From the NCBI GenBank assembly GCA_034003725.1, contig JAVEYB010000003.1, positions 237,486 through 301,485 of the forward strand: a stretch of 64,000 nucleotides of DNA, in the 5' to 3' direction. Source of the stretch: Candidatus Zixiibacteriota bacterium (GTDB taxonomy: Bacteria; Zixibacteria; MSB-5A5; GN15; FEB-12). Both the position numbers and the translations under genes were made by a program. The notes under the pieces are model-generated. The model ran no database searches, was not told the origin of the DNA, and was given only the letters and a program-made list of their open reading frames with translations. Below, in pieces: positions 10,071-18,053 of the stretch (positions are counted from its first letter, which is position 1; every line of letters starts with the position of its first letter).

Positions 10071-10100
10071 GCCCGGTCACGTCAGGTGACCGGGCTTTTT
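10071..10100 (+). terminator. rho-independent terminator of the DUF4397 gene
   Basis: A perfect 10-bp stem GCCCGGTCAC/GTGACCGGGC with a 5-base loop is followed directly by five T residues. It lies between the DUF4397 gene and the convergent channel gene. Confidence 0.88.
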
Positions 10101-10123
10101 CATGCGCTGATCGACTGAAGACT

Positions 10124-11365
10124 TCAGTGTGATTCGCCCGCCAGCCGACGGAAATCCGATCCGGTCGGATGCTGGAATGCGCGCAGGTCGAAGTAGGGGA
10201 GAACCGCAAGGATGTGATCGAAAATGTCCGCCTGGATGTTTTCGTAGTTCGCCCACACCAGGTCGTTGCTGAACACGTAGACCTCCAGCGGCAGGCCGTT
10301 GTCGCCGGGAGCAAGGTAGCGGATGAGAAAGGTCATGTCCTGGTGCACCTTGGGATGGTTGCGAAGGTACGCGGCGACATAGGCGCGGAAGGTCCCGAGA
10401 TTCGTCATGTGGCGGCCGTTCACCAGATACGTCGCGTTGACGCCCCGTTCCCGGTTGTACGCGGCGATTTCCTCTCTTCGGCTACGCACGTAATCCGTGA
10501 TGAGTTGATACTGCTCGAAACGATCCAGCATCTCCTTCGTGCAGAACTTCACGGTCGACATGTCGATATTGACTGCCCGCTTGATTCGCCGCCCTCCCGA
10601 CTCCTGCATCCCGCGCCAGTTGCGAAAGGAATCCGAGATCAACGCGTACGACGGAATTGTCGTGATCGTCTTATCCCAGTTCTGCACCTTGACCGTATGC
10701 AGCGTTACATCGATCACGTCGCCGTCGGCCCCATACTTGGGCATCTCGATCCAGTCGCCTATCCTGACCATGTCGTTTGTCGTGAGCTGAACGCTCGCCA
10801 CCAGACCGAGAATCGTGTCCTTGAAGACCAGCAGAAGGATAGCCGTCATGGCGCCGAGCCCCGTCAACAGGGGCCAGGGGTCGCGATTGATCAGCAGCGC
10901 GACGACATAGACGCCGACAAATATCGCTATGATTATCTGTACAAGCTGTACATACCCCTTGACCGGGCGGTGTCGGGAGATATCGTAAGAATTGTAGATG
11001 TCGACAAACGCGTTGAGCAAAGCGTTGAATACGAATACGCCGACCAGGATCATGTATACGTATGACAGTCGCTCGATATGCTGCTGGTAGGCCGGAAACA
11101 TCGATGCCGAAACGAAAACCACGACTGCCGGCGCCAGGTGTGACAACCGGTGGAAGACGCGGCGTTGAAGCAGGGCGTCATCCCAGGTCGTCGACGTTCG
11201 GCTGACTACCCGCTTGACTGTCTCGAGTATGATCCTGCGGAAAACGTAATTCGCGACGACTGCAAGCACGATGACGATCACGCCTACAACCAATCGACGA
11301 AGACTCAGGGCCCAGCTCTCCGAAAGCCCCAGTTGTACCAACCACTGGTAAATAGTCTCTTCCAT
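10124..11365 (-). CDS. mechanosensitive channel, YbdG (MscM) type
   Basis: This MscS-superfamily channel of 413 aa matches the length of E. coli YbdG (415 aa), a miniconductance channel that releases solutes on osmotic downshock. Five hydrophobic segments lie in about residues 20-190. The pore-lining helix follows around GLGAMTAILLLVFKDTILGL, then the MscS beta domain with DWIEMPKYGADGDVIDVTL and VQNWDKTITTIPSYAL. The long C-terminal cytoplasmic domain (RGVNATYLVNGRHMTNLGTF) is typical of YbdG rather than MscS. It is monocistronic and convergent with the preceding gene. Confidence 0.9.
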   Translation of the reverse strand: MEETIYQWLVQLGLSESWALSLRRLVVGVIVIVLAVVANYVFRRIILETVKRVVSRTSTTWDDALLQRRVFHRLSHLAPAVVVFVSASMFPAYQQHIERLSYVYMILVGVFVFNALLNAFVDIYNSYDISRHRPVKGYVQLVQIIIAIFVGVYVVALLINRDPWPLLTGLGAMTAILLLVFKDTILGLVASVQLTTNDMVRIGDWIEMPKYGADGDVIDVTLHTVKVQNWDKTITTIPSYALISDSFRNWRGMQESGGRRIKRAVNIDMSTVKFCTKEMLDRFEQYQLITDYVRSRREEIAAYNRERGVNATYLVNGRHMTNLGTFRAYVAAYLRNHPKVHQDMTFLIRYLAPGDNGLPLEVYVFSNDLVWANYENIQADIFDHILAVLPYFDLRAFQHPTGSDFRRLAGESH

Positions 11366-11635
11366 CGTTACTCACTACCCTTCATGTGCGCGCTGTGTAC
11401 CTGAATTGATTAATAACGGTTGGCATCGGACCTTCGCAACCCATAACCGAGGCCCCGAATCGGCCGAAAGTCCCGAAACGCACTATTATATATGTATCAG
11501 GGGCGTTAGTTTCTCCTGCGACAATAGCGTGATTCCAGTCAAAATGCTATAAATCAATATGTCGCATAGACATGATGAGAATTATGCGTTTTCGAACAAA
11601 GTGCATATTGTCCGCCTTATTGTGATAAATTTCAC

Positions 11636-11668
11636 TTGACATTATTATCCTTATCAGTTTACTATACT
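11636..11668 (+). promoter_or_regulatory. candidate promoter upstream of the Rrf2 operon
   Basis: The 336-bp gap before the regulator turns markedly AT-rich after about 11460. TTGACA at 11636-11641 is a perfect -35 box. The -10 could be TTTACT at 11658 (16-base spacer) or TATACT at 11663 (21-base spacer). The latter spacing would suggest an activator or an operator overlap. Rrf2 proteins often control their own operon, but I could not define a clear palindromic operator. Confidence 0.5.
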
Positions 11669-11701
11669 TTGAACCGATAATCTGCTGAAGCTGGGTGATG
11701 T

Positions 11702-12226
11702 ATGAAGTTCTCCACCAGGGCACGTTATGGCCTGCGCATGATGGTCGAGCTGGCTCGACTCCTTGAGCACGAACACCTTGTGCACCTCGGCCGCATCGCC
11801 AGAATCACCGGACTGTCCGAGAATTACCTCGCTCAACTGGCCATATCGTTGCGCAACGACGGACTGCTGATCGGCGTTTCCGGGCAGAGGGGGGGCTACC
11901 AGCTGGCACGTCCGGCGTCGCAGATTCGGGTCGGCGACATCATCAAGGCCCTGATCGGTCCGATCAGCCTCACCGACTGCGTTACCAATCCAAACGTCTG
12001 CATGAACAGCGGCGCCTGCGAAACACGAACGGTCTGGGCGATCGTCAACCACCGCGTCCAGGAAACCCTCGACAGCATGTCGCTGGCCGATCTGATACGC
12101 CGTGACTGGTTGTCGGACATGCAGCAGAAACACGCCGACCTGGCGTTGCTTTTTCCCGATCGGATGGTGGCTGCACTGGCGGAGGACGCATCGGCGGGAT
12201 GTCCGGGCAAAAAAGACGTGAGATGA
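11702..12226 (+). CDS. Rrf2-family Fe-S-type transcriptional regulator
   Basis: The 174-aa protein opens with the Rrf2 signature MKFSTRARYGLRMMVELA. A winged helix-turn-helix follows (LGRIARITGLSENYLAQL, then QRGGYQLAR wing). Three cysteines in DCVTNPNVCMNSGACETR have the spacing that binds an iron-sulfur cluster in IscR and related sensors. It probably senses redox, Fe-S or nitrosative state. It lies 29 bases before a membrane cytochrome and Fe-S oxidoreductase pair in the same direction, so it most likely controls that operon. It is not obviously IscR, since no isc or suf genes are nearby. Confidence 0.9.
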   Translation: MKFSTRARYGLRMMVELARLLEHEHLVHLGRIARITGLSENYLAQLAISLRNDGLLIGVSGQRGGYQLARPASQIRVGDIIKALIGPISLTDCVTNPNVCMNSGACETRTVWAIVNHRVQETLDSMSLADLIRRDWLSDMQQKHADLALLFPDRMVAALAEDASAGCPGKKDVR

Positions 12227-12255
12227 TTCGACATATTCCGGGAGGTTTGTAACTC

Positions 12256-13188
12256 ATGCTGGAGCTACAGATTGTCACCTACGCAGCGGTCGCGGTTTCG
12301 GTGATTGCCATGCTGGCGAAAATCATCAGGTATGCCACCGCACCCGAACACATGCGCTGGGAATTGTACCCGGTTCCACACGAAAAGGGACGGGCGGAGT
12401 ACGGCGGTTCGTATCTCGAGGAGCTCGACTGGTGGACGAAAAAACGACACACCGACACGGTCAACGAGCTGAGAGAAATGGCCGCTGAGGTGCTCCTGCT
12501 GAAAGGGGTGTACCACCACAACAAGACCGTCTGGACCTGGTCGCTCCCGTTCCATGTCGGGCTGTATTTGTGCATCGGCTGGCTCGTGCTTCTGCTGATG
12601 GGTGCGGTTCTGACCGCCCTGATCGGGTCGCCGGGTCCCGATGCCGCATTCGGCGGTAAGGCAATTCACTACCTCACAGTCCTCTGCGGGTACGCCGGGC
12701 TTGGTCTGTCCGGGATCGGTGCGCTCGGGCTGTTCGTCTGGAGACTGTCCGACCGCGATCAGCGCAAGTACAACTCGCCGATGGAGTATGTCAACCTGCT
12801 GTTTTTCGTCGTCGTCAGCGCCGTGGCAATCGCCGCGCAGGCGACCCTCGATCCCTCGTTTGTCGCCTTGCGACAGTTCGTACACTCGCTGGTGACATTT
12901 GCGTCGTTCGATTCGCCGGGCGCGCTGTTCAGCGCGGAAGTCGTCCTTGTTTCCGTGCTGATCGCGTACATACCGCTGACCCGTATGTCACATTTCGTGG
13001 CCAAGTACTTCCTGTATCATTCAGTCCGATGGAACGACACCCCCAACGAGCGCGGCAGTAAAATGGAAAAGCGGGTCATGGAACTGCTGAACCAGAAAGT
13101 CGGCTGGAGCGCCCCGCACATGGGGGCGGGCAAGACCTGGGCCGATGCGGTCACGGTCGAACCGAAGAGAGAGGCCGGCAATGAGTAA
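12256..13188 (+). CDS. DsrM/NarI-like membrane cytochrome b subunit
   Basis: The 310-aa protein has five to six hydrophobic segments (near the N terminus, then about residues 95-120, 135-160, 175-200 and 220-240). His residues lie in or near helices (YHHNKT, LPFHVGLYL, QFVHSLVTF, RMSHFVAKY) and could ligate two b hemes, as in the NarI/DsrM/HmeC family. GGGAGGTTTG precedes the ATG. It overlaps the next gene by eight bases. The pair resembles DsrM-DsrK, HmeC-HmeD or TmcC-TmcB, which pass electrons between menaquinone and a cytoplasmic thiol or ferredoxin partner. The real partner is unknown. Confidence 0.85.
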   Translation: MLELQIVTYAAVAVSVIAMLAKIIRYATAPEHMRWELYPVPHEKGRAEYGGSYLEELDWWTKKRHTDTVNELREMAAEVLLLKGVYHHNKTVWTWSLPFHVGLYLCIGWLVLLLMGAVLTALIGSPGPDAAFGGKAIHYLTVLCGYAGLGLSGIGALGLFVWRLSDRDQRKYNSPMEYVNLLFFVVVSAVAIAAQATLDPSFVALRQFVHSLVTFASFDSPGALFSAEVVLVSVLIAYIPLTRMSHFVAKYFLYHSVRWNDTPNERGSKMEKRVMELLNQKVGWSAPHMGAGKTWADAVTVEPKREAGNE

Positions 13189-14794
13189 CCGCGACCTCAA
13201 GCCGCAGGACATCGCGCGCAAGACCGACCAGCTCGTTCATATCGATCCCAACGAGCTTCCCCGGCTGCCGTATCCGTATCAGGACTGGATTGACCCGGAG
13301 ATCGAGGCGCTCTCCGAGGCGAAGCGGAAAAACCGTGATGTCTCCCTCGACGGTGTCACCAATCTCAACGTCCCTGTCCCGGCGACGGACGAAGAGAAAG
13401 AAAAGCTGGTAGCGAAATTCCTCGACGGCCTGCACAAGCTGCTTTCGAAAGAGAACAACTGGACATTCCTGCAGCCGCTCATGCTGTCGCTGGAAAACTG
13501 CGTCAAATGCAACACCTGCTCGGCGGCCTGTCCCATTTTCAACGAGAGCGGCCGAATCGAAGCCTATCGCCCGATCTTTCGCTCCGAAGTCCTTCGCCGG
13601 ATAATTGCCAGGTACGTTAAGCCCGGCGGCCGCCTGATCGCGCCGTTTACCGGCGCCAATATCGATCTCAACTGGGAGACGGTCGCCCGGCTGGCCCAGT
13701 TGTCGTACCGCTGTACGCTCTGTCGCCGGTGCGCCCAGGCCTGTCCGATGGGAGTCGACAACGGTTTGCTCTCCCGCGAGATTCGCAAGCTGTTCAGTCA
13801 GGAGCTGGGGATCGCCCCGCAGGAATTGCATGAAGACGGGACGATCAAACAACTCGAAACGGGATCCTCAACCGGCATCACGCCGTTCGCGTTGGCCGAC
13901 CTCATGGAATTCATGGAAGAGGACATCACCGAACGAACCGGCCTGTCGGTCAAGATGCCGTTCGACCGCAGTGATGCGGACATCCTGCTCATCCACAACG
14001 CGGGAGAATTTCTCTCCTGGCCGGAAAACATCCAGGCCTTCGCGATCATCTTCGAAGCTGCAGGACTGAAATGGACCATGTCCAGCGACCTCGTCGGTTA
14101 CGACTCCGTCAACTACGGCTTGTTCTACGATGACGCCCAGTACGTAAAGGTCACGCTGAAACACGCCGAGGTCGCCCGCAAACTCGGCGTGAAGAAAGTG
14201 GTGCTCGGCGAATGCGGACACGCCTCGAAGTCGGCGATCGCGATCGGCGACCGGACCTGGCTTGCCGACGCCAACATCCCGCGCGAGTCCGCCATGGTCA
14301 CGCTTCGCGATGTCGTGTTGAACGGCAGGGTCAAAGTTGATCCCGAACGGAACAACTTCCCCGTGACCCTTCACGATCCCTGCAACCTTACCCGTGCGAT
14401 GGGCATCATCGAGCCGCAGCGCGAGGTGCTCCGCAGGATCGCCCCGCAGTTCCGCGAGATGACCCCCCACGGCGTGGAAAACTACTGCTGCGGCGGCGGA
14501 TCAGGGTTCGCGATCATGCAGTCGCACAATTTCCCCCAGTGGCGCAACGCCATCTCGGGCCGGCGGAAGTTCGCCCAGATCCTCGGCGCGTTCTCCCGCG
14601 ACGAACTCGATCCAGCTGTCAACAAGTACGTCTGCGCTCCCTGCTCCAACTGCAAGGGCCAGATCCGCGACATGATAAACTACTACGACGCCTGGGAACG
14701 ATGCCACCTGCAATACGGCGGACTTGTCGAGCTGGTCGTCAACTGTATGGCCGACGTTCCCGAAGGCTTTATTGAATGGGATGAATTCCACTGA
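13181..14794 (+). CDS. DsrK/HdrD-like Fe-S oxidoreductase subunit
   Basis: The start ATG at 13181 (537 aa) overlaps the preceding stop codon. Two 4Fe-4S motifs are visible: CVKCNTCSAACP (near residue 107) and CTLCRRCAQACP (near residue 180). The C-terminal half carries CCG-domain cysteines: ECGHAS, DPCNLTRAMG, ENYCCGGGSGF and CAPCSNCKGQ. CCG domains hold the unusual 4Fe-4S cluster that reduces disulfides in heterodisulfide reductase HdrB/HdrD and in DsrK. Together with the upstream cytochrome b it should form a two-subunit menaquinol-linked complex at the inner face of the membrane. No dsrAB, dsrC or hdrA is in the window. Confidence 0.88.
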   Translation: MSNRDLKPQDIARKTDQLVHIDPNELPRLPYPYQDWIDPEIEALSEAKRKNRDVSLDGVTNLNVPVPATDEEKEKLVAKFLDGLHKLLSKENNWTFLQPLMLSLENCVKCNTCSAACPIFNESGRIEAYRPIFRSEVLRRIIARYVKPGGRLIAPFTGANIDLNWETVARLAQLSYRCTLCRRCAQACPMGVDNGLLSREIRKLFSQELGIAPQELHEDGTIKQLETGSSTGITPFALADLMEFMEEDITERTGLSVKMPFDRSDADILLIHNAGEFLSWPENIQAFAIIFEAAGLKWTMSSDLVGYDSVNYGLFYDDAQYVKVTLKHAEVARKLGVKKVVLGECGHASKSAIAIGDRTWLADANIPRESAMVTLRDVVLNGRVKVDPERNNFPVTLHDPCNLTRAMGIIEPQREVLRRIAPQFREMTPHGVENYCCGGGSGFAIMQSHNFPQWRNAISGRRKFAQILGAFSRDELDPAVNKYVCAPCSNCKGQIRDMINYYDAWERCHLQYGGLVELVVNCMADVPEGFIEWDEFH

Positions 14795-14820
14795 TTGACC
14801 TCGGTCAATCGCCACGTACA

Positions 14821-14855
14821 AACCGGCCGGCTCTCACGCCCGGCCGGTTTTTTTT
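14821..14855 (+). terminator. terminator of the Rrf2-DsrMK-like operon
   Basis: A 10-bp stem AACCGGCCGG/CCGGCCGGTT with a 9-base loop runs into eight T residues, 27 bases after the DsrK-like stop codon. Confidence 0.88.
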
Positions 14856-14916
14856 CGGTTGTCCATTCGAGCTGGGGCGTCGTATATTGTCATTAGCTCA
14901 AAACTCCGGGGGAAAT

Positions 14917-15810
14917 ATGGTCACACGATTCCGCTACCTGTTTGTAATCTGCATTCTCGCTCTATGCGTCTCCATCGCGTTCGCCGGCCCTGGAAGTAAG
15001 GGGAAGAAACGTACGGCGCCTCAAATGCCGTTGGCGGGCGACACCACGGCCCGGTGGCAGACGCCCCATCCGTTCATGTACCTCTATACCTCGCTCGACG
15101 AGAAACCTTCGCTGGTCTCGGCGCCGGAGTTCATATTGCTCCCCGATTCTGAGGTTTCAGACACTGCGGACCTGCGAGGCGAGTGTCTGATCGAGATTGA
15201 TCACAAGGGAGAGGTCTGCGCATTCCTGACTGAGCGAACGACTGGGGATCCGAAGGCCGACAGCCTCGCTATCGGCCTGCTGTTACAGAGTAGGTTCAAG
15301 CCAGCCTGGTACCGTGGGGGACCGGTGCCTGCCGCGATGCAGGCGAAACTGGCTTTCATCCCGAGCGACTCGGGGTACGCAGTCGATTCGAAGTTCATCG
15401 CAACGACAGGCTCAGGCGAGAACCCTTCGCCTGACAGCGTGCGGTCCGAGGAGCAAACGGATTCGCTCAAAGGAACGGATGTCGAGACGGACTGGTGGAT
15501 TCCAGCGGAATGGGACACCCTTGTCGAGTTGCCTGAGATGACACAGCAGGGTCGACCGGGGATGCCTGAGGACTTCAGGCGGTCCGTCAAGCCGGGAGAA
15601 AGGGCCGATGTATGGGTGAAAGCATATATCAGTGGGATTAAGGAGACACCGCTGTTGGTGCAAATCGCCAAGTCCAGCGGCTGGGTCTCATGTGACATCG
15701 AAGCTCTGAATGCCTGCCGCCAATGCCGCTTCAAACCAGCCCGGAGGGCTGACGGTACCCCACAGGCCTGTTGGGTGACGTTCAACTATACCTTCTCGGT
15801 CTCCCGGTGA
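14917..15810 (+). CDS. exported protein with two TonB-C-like domains
   Basis: ATG at 14917 follows GGGGGA and gives 297 aa with a Sec signal peptide (hydrophobic core FVICILALCVSIAFA). Two stretches resemble the TonB C-terminal fold: about residues 85-155 (GECLIEIDHKGEV, then LLQSRFKPAW) and about 225-297 (VWVKAYISGI, then ALNACRQCRFKPARR). Each has the usual pattern of a V-x-V-x-I strand, a D-x-x-A helix and a FxPA motif. TonB-C domains normally end an inner-membrane energy transducer; here the protein has no membrane anchor after the signal peptide and no Pro-rich spanner. No ExbB or ExbD gene is adjacent. The role is unknown. Confidence 0.7.
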   Translation: MVTRFRYLFVICILALCVSIAFAGPGSKGKKRTAPQMPLAGDTTARWQTPHPFMYLYTSLDEKPSLVSAPEFILLPDSEVSDTADLRGECLIEIDHKGEVCAFLTERTTGDPKADSLAIGLLLQSRFKPAWYRGGPVPAAMQAKLAFIPSDSGYAVDSKFIATTGSGENPSPDSVRSEEQTDSLKGTDVETDWWIPAEWDTLVELPEMTQQGRPGMPEDFRRSVKPGERADVWVKAYISGIKETPLLVQIAKSSGWVSCDIEALNACRQCRFKPARRADGTPQACWVTFNYTFSVSR

Positions 15811-15904
15811 ACAGGCTGGCGTGGATTTGCAGTTGTCGACTTGCGGGAGGAAAGATGACCAGTCGTAACCAATGGCTGCCGCCGGCGGCGTGGAAGCGGC
15901 CGAA

Positions 15905-16915
15905 TCACTTCCCCCGAATCCGATCCCACAGGTAATGCATCGCCTCGCTCGCATTGTCTATATCCGGTTCGAGTTGTGCGAAATGCGTACCCGACGAATC
16001 GGTCGTAACCTTCCAGTTGAACATGTACTGCCCCCGCGACTCCGATCGCGTGTGAATTTCGCCGAATCGCAGGTCGCTGAACACGATCGAACTGTCCGAG
16101 CCTTGCTCAACGGCATACCAACCGTCGGAGAACCAGAGCAGCTGCCGCACCGCTCGCGTCTCACGAAGACCGTTGAGAAGCCACTCATTACGGGGCACGA
16201 ACGTGAACTCGATCTCCGCACGTGTATCGAAAAGCGAGTAATACCCGACTCTGTAGCCTCCCGGAACCTCGGCTGTCGCCTGCCACAAAACCGAATTGAA
16301 TAGTGTCGGTGCGGTCATCAGCCGGTCGTACTCGATCTGCTGTCTCTGCAGCGATTCCTCGAAGACGGATCCGACATACTCCTTGATGACAATAGTCGCC
16401 CCCATGTAGGCCGTGCTGAGTCCCAGCCCCATGAGAATAACCGCCTTGCGCGCGGTCAGCGACCGCCGGATAAACGCTACCGCCAGTACCGCCGCCAGCA
16501 GCGGTACCGTGAATAGCGGGTCTATGATCGAAATATTGTTGAACCCCACCTGGTAGTTGCTGAACGGCTGGAATAGCTGCGTTCCATAAACCGTAAAGCA
16601 GTCCAACAGGACCGCCGACAGCAGGCAGGCCATCGAAAGCGCGATCCACCCGCCAATCGATGCCCGTCGTCCGTTGATCCGGTACAGAACCCACCCGAGC
16701 ACCGGGGCAAACGCGATATTGAACAGCAGGGAATGCGAGATGCCGCGGTGCCAGCTCAGCTGTGCTGCCGCGTCCATCAGCGGATAAAACAGCACGTCGA
16801 GATCGGGAATCGTCCCCGCCACCGCTCCCCACAGCAGCGCGCGGTTGCCGACCTTCTCACCGAGTGTGACCTCTCCGACTGCCGCCCCCAATACAAGCTG
16901 ACTCAGCGAGTCCAT
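15905..16915 (-). CDS. YdjM/DUF457-family membrane-bound hydrolase
   Basis: ATG at 16915 is preferred over the in-frame TTG nine bases upstream, because GGGAGA sits at the right distance. The product is 336 aa. The N-terminal half is hydrophobic and carries the family motif: DSLSQLVLGAAVGE, GTIPDLD, then HRGISHSLLFN and a later DCFTVYGT. The Asp and His residues of this family are thought to bind metal (YdjM, the LexA-regulated family). The C-terminal 150 residues look like a soluble domain facing the outside and are not recognised. The true substrate is unknown for the family. Confidence 0.8.
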   Translation of the reverse strand: MDSLSQLVLGAAVGEVTLGEKVGNRALLWGAVAGTIPDLDVLFYPLMDAAAQLSWHRGISHSLLFNIAFAPVLGWVLYRINGRRASIGGWIALSMACLLSAVLLDCFTVYGTQLFQPFSNYQVGFNNISIIDPLFTVPLLAAVLAVAFIRRSLTARKAVILMGLGLSTAYMGATIVIKEYVGSVFEESLQRQQIEYDRLMTAPTLFNSVLWQATAEVPGGYRVGYYSLFDTRAEIEFTFVPRNEWLLNGLRETRAVRQLLWFSDGWYAVEQGSDSSIVFSDLRFGEIHTRSESRGQYMFNWKVTTDSSGTHFAQLEPDIDNASEAMHYLWDRIRGK

Positions 16916-17144
16916 TCGGACCAATCTCCCTTGATCGTTCTACGTACAACTCTTTCAGGCGCCCGCATGGTTCCTTATCTCCGGTCCGTCGACTTATCGG
17001 GGCGTCGGATCGAATCTCCCTTGACGTTTTTTCCGATGGCCCGTAGCCTTGCGGACGTGTATAATGTCAATCTGACGGGTCGTGTCCGTCAACATAACAC
17101 TGACGACGACAAATGTCTTTTTGACACAGCAGAAAGGGAAATTC

Positions 17145-17849
17145 TTGAGAACCGCCCACGCACTCATACTCGCGCTCGGCGCCGTTGTGGCGGCCGCCGT
17201 ATTCGGCATGTACTTTCATGACGCCCGTTCGCCGCAGCACGATATCGCCGTCACCGGCTATGCCACGATGAGTTTCGAGGCTGATATCGTCAAATGGCGC
17301 GTCACCCTCCAGCGGTCGACCGGCCTGACTGACCTGGTCGACGGCTACCGGAAGATCCAGGGCGACGTCGAGTTGTTCAAACGCCTTCTCATCGATCAGG
17401 GGCTCGCCGAGGAGGATATCTCGGTCCAGCCGATCAACACCTATCAGAATTACGGCCGTGAAGGGCAGGTGACGGGCAACACCATTCAACAGGCGTTGTT
17501 TGTCATATCGTCGAATATCGACGCCATTGAAACCTTGGCTCTCGACCCGTCAAAACTGATCGAGAGCGGCGTAACCGTCCAATCGTCGCAACTGGAGTTC
17601 TTCTCCTCGAAACTGGCCGACATCAAACAGCAGCTGCTCGCCGAAGCGACCAGAGACGCACAGAAGCGGGCTCAGGAAATCGTGACCAGCGCCGGCCGAA
17701 CCCTCGGTAAGGTCATTAGCCTGCGCTCGGGCGTCTTCCAGATAACGGAGCCGTATTCCACTGAAGTGTCCGGCTATGGTATGTACAATACGCAGACCAG
17801 GCAGAAGGACATCACGGTTACCGTGCGAGCGTCGTTCCTGATCGACTGA
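17145..17849 (+). CDS. SIMPL-domain (DUF541) anchored periplasmic protein
   Basis: TTG at 17145 is preferred, with AGAAAGGG six bases upstream, and gives 234 aa. The GTG at 17082 would add 21 residues with no ribosome-binding site. One N-terminal hydrophobic segment anchors a SIMPL domain: DIAVTGYATMSFEAD, VQPINTYQNYG, then LAEATRDAQKRAQEI and GRTLGKVISL. These features are typical of the YggE family. YggE-type proteins oligomerise in the periplasm, and their function is poorly defined. No co-transcribed gene follows. Confidence 0.85.
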   Translation: MRTAHALILALGAVVAAAVFGMYFHDARSPQHDIAVTGYATMSFEADIVKWRVTLQRSTGLTDLVDGYRKIQGDVELFKRLLIDQGLAEEDISVQPINTYQNYGREGQVTGNTIQQALFVISSNIDAIETLALDPSKLIESGVTVQSSQLEFFSSKLADIKQQLLAEATRDAQKRAQEIVTSAGRTLGKVISLRSGVFQITEPYSTEVSGYGMYNTQTRQKDITVTVRASFLID

Positions 17850-17865
17850 TAGACGCCGTTCCCCA

Positions 17866-17902
17866 AAAACTAAACCGGACGGCCTCTGAAAGACCGTCCG
17901 GT
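17866..17902 (-). terminator. terminator of the minus-strand RNA unit
   Basis: On the minus strand ACCGGACGGTCT (17902-17891) pairs with AGGCCGTCCGGT (17885-17874) through a 5-base loop, giving 12 pairs including one G-U. TTAGTTTTT follows. On the plus strand the same position is a C-A mismatch and there is no U-run, so it is unlikely to serve the SIMPL gene. Confidence 0.72.
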
Positions 17903-17912
17903 CGGTTAAACT

Positions 17913-17963
17913 GTTGGGATTTACTTAGAGTGTCCCAACCAAAGGCGGGACCGCTTCTAAGTA
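17913..17963 (-). repeat. two interleaved perfect inverted repeats
   Basis: In minus-strand order the segments are TACTTAGA (17963-17956), GTTGGGA (17939-17933), TCTAAGTA (17929-17922) and TCCCAAC (17919-17913). The first pairs with the third (8 bp) and the second with the fourth (7 bp). The two helices interlock, so the RNA can form a pseudoknot-like fold or switch between two hairpins. The loop links are 16, 3 and 2 nt. Two nucleotides seem too short to cross a full 8-bp helix, so alternative hairpins are the more likely reading. Confidence 0.75.
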
Positions 17964-17995
17964 GCAGCCACCTCGGTAAAGTCTGTTTTTATAAT
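17957..17995 (-). CDS. possible 12-codon peptide with ATT start
   Basis: Seven bases after the perfect GGAGG core (18007-18003) lies ATT at 17995, opening a 12-codon frame that would read (M/I)IKTDFTEVAAT before TAG. No ATG, GTG or TTG is available at a usable distance in this frame except the internal GTG at codon 9. ATT starts are rare and known from infC. The frame may instead be a ribosome-binding decoy within a regulatory RNA. The strength of the Shine-Dalgarno is the main argument for translation. Confidence 0.3.
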   Translation of the reverse strand: MIKTDFTEVAAT

Positions 17996-18024
17996 AGGAC
18001 CACCTCCTTTCCACCGTACTTCCA

Positions 18025-18053
18025 ATAACAGAAAACCGGGCCGTTTTGTGCAA
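18025..18053 (-). promoter_or_regulatory. promoter of the minus-strand RNA unit
   Basis: On the minus strand TTGCAC (18053-18048) and TGTTAT (18030-18025) are separated by exactly 17 bases, fitting a housekeeping sigma promoter. Transcription would begin near 18018, about 10 nt before the Shine-Dalgarno sequence. Confidence 0.5.

Larger units (their letters stand above)
17866..18053 (-). ncRNA. short minus-strand transcription unit, candidate structured RNA/mini-gene
   Basis: Read on the minus strand, this 188-bp stretch holds a complete tiny gene. A promoter is at 18053-18025 and a strong Shine-Dalgarno AAAGGAGGTG at 18010-18001. A 12-codon frame without a standard start codon ends at TAG 17959-17957. 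Two perfect interleaved inverted repeats (17963-17913) overlap that stop, and a terminator lies at 17902-17866. The predicted transcript is about 150 nt. The terminator stem has a G-U pair on this strand but a C-A mismatch on the other, and only this strand has a U-rich tail, which fixes the direction. I do not recognise the family. Confidence 0.6.

Noticed and set aside
17990-18012. GGACCACCTCCTTT resembles the 3' end of 16S rRNA
   Set aside because: No upstream 16S sequence is present; it is better explained as the complement of a strong Shine-Dalgarno on the minus strand.
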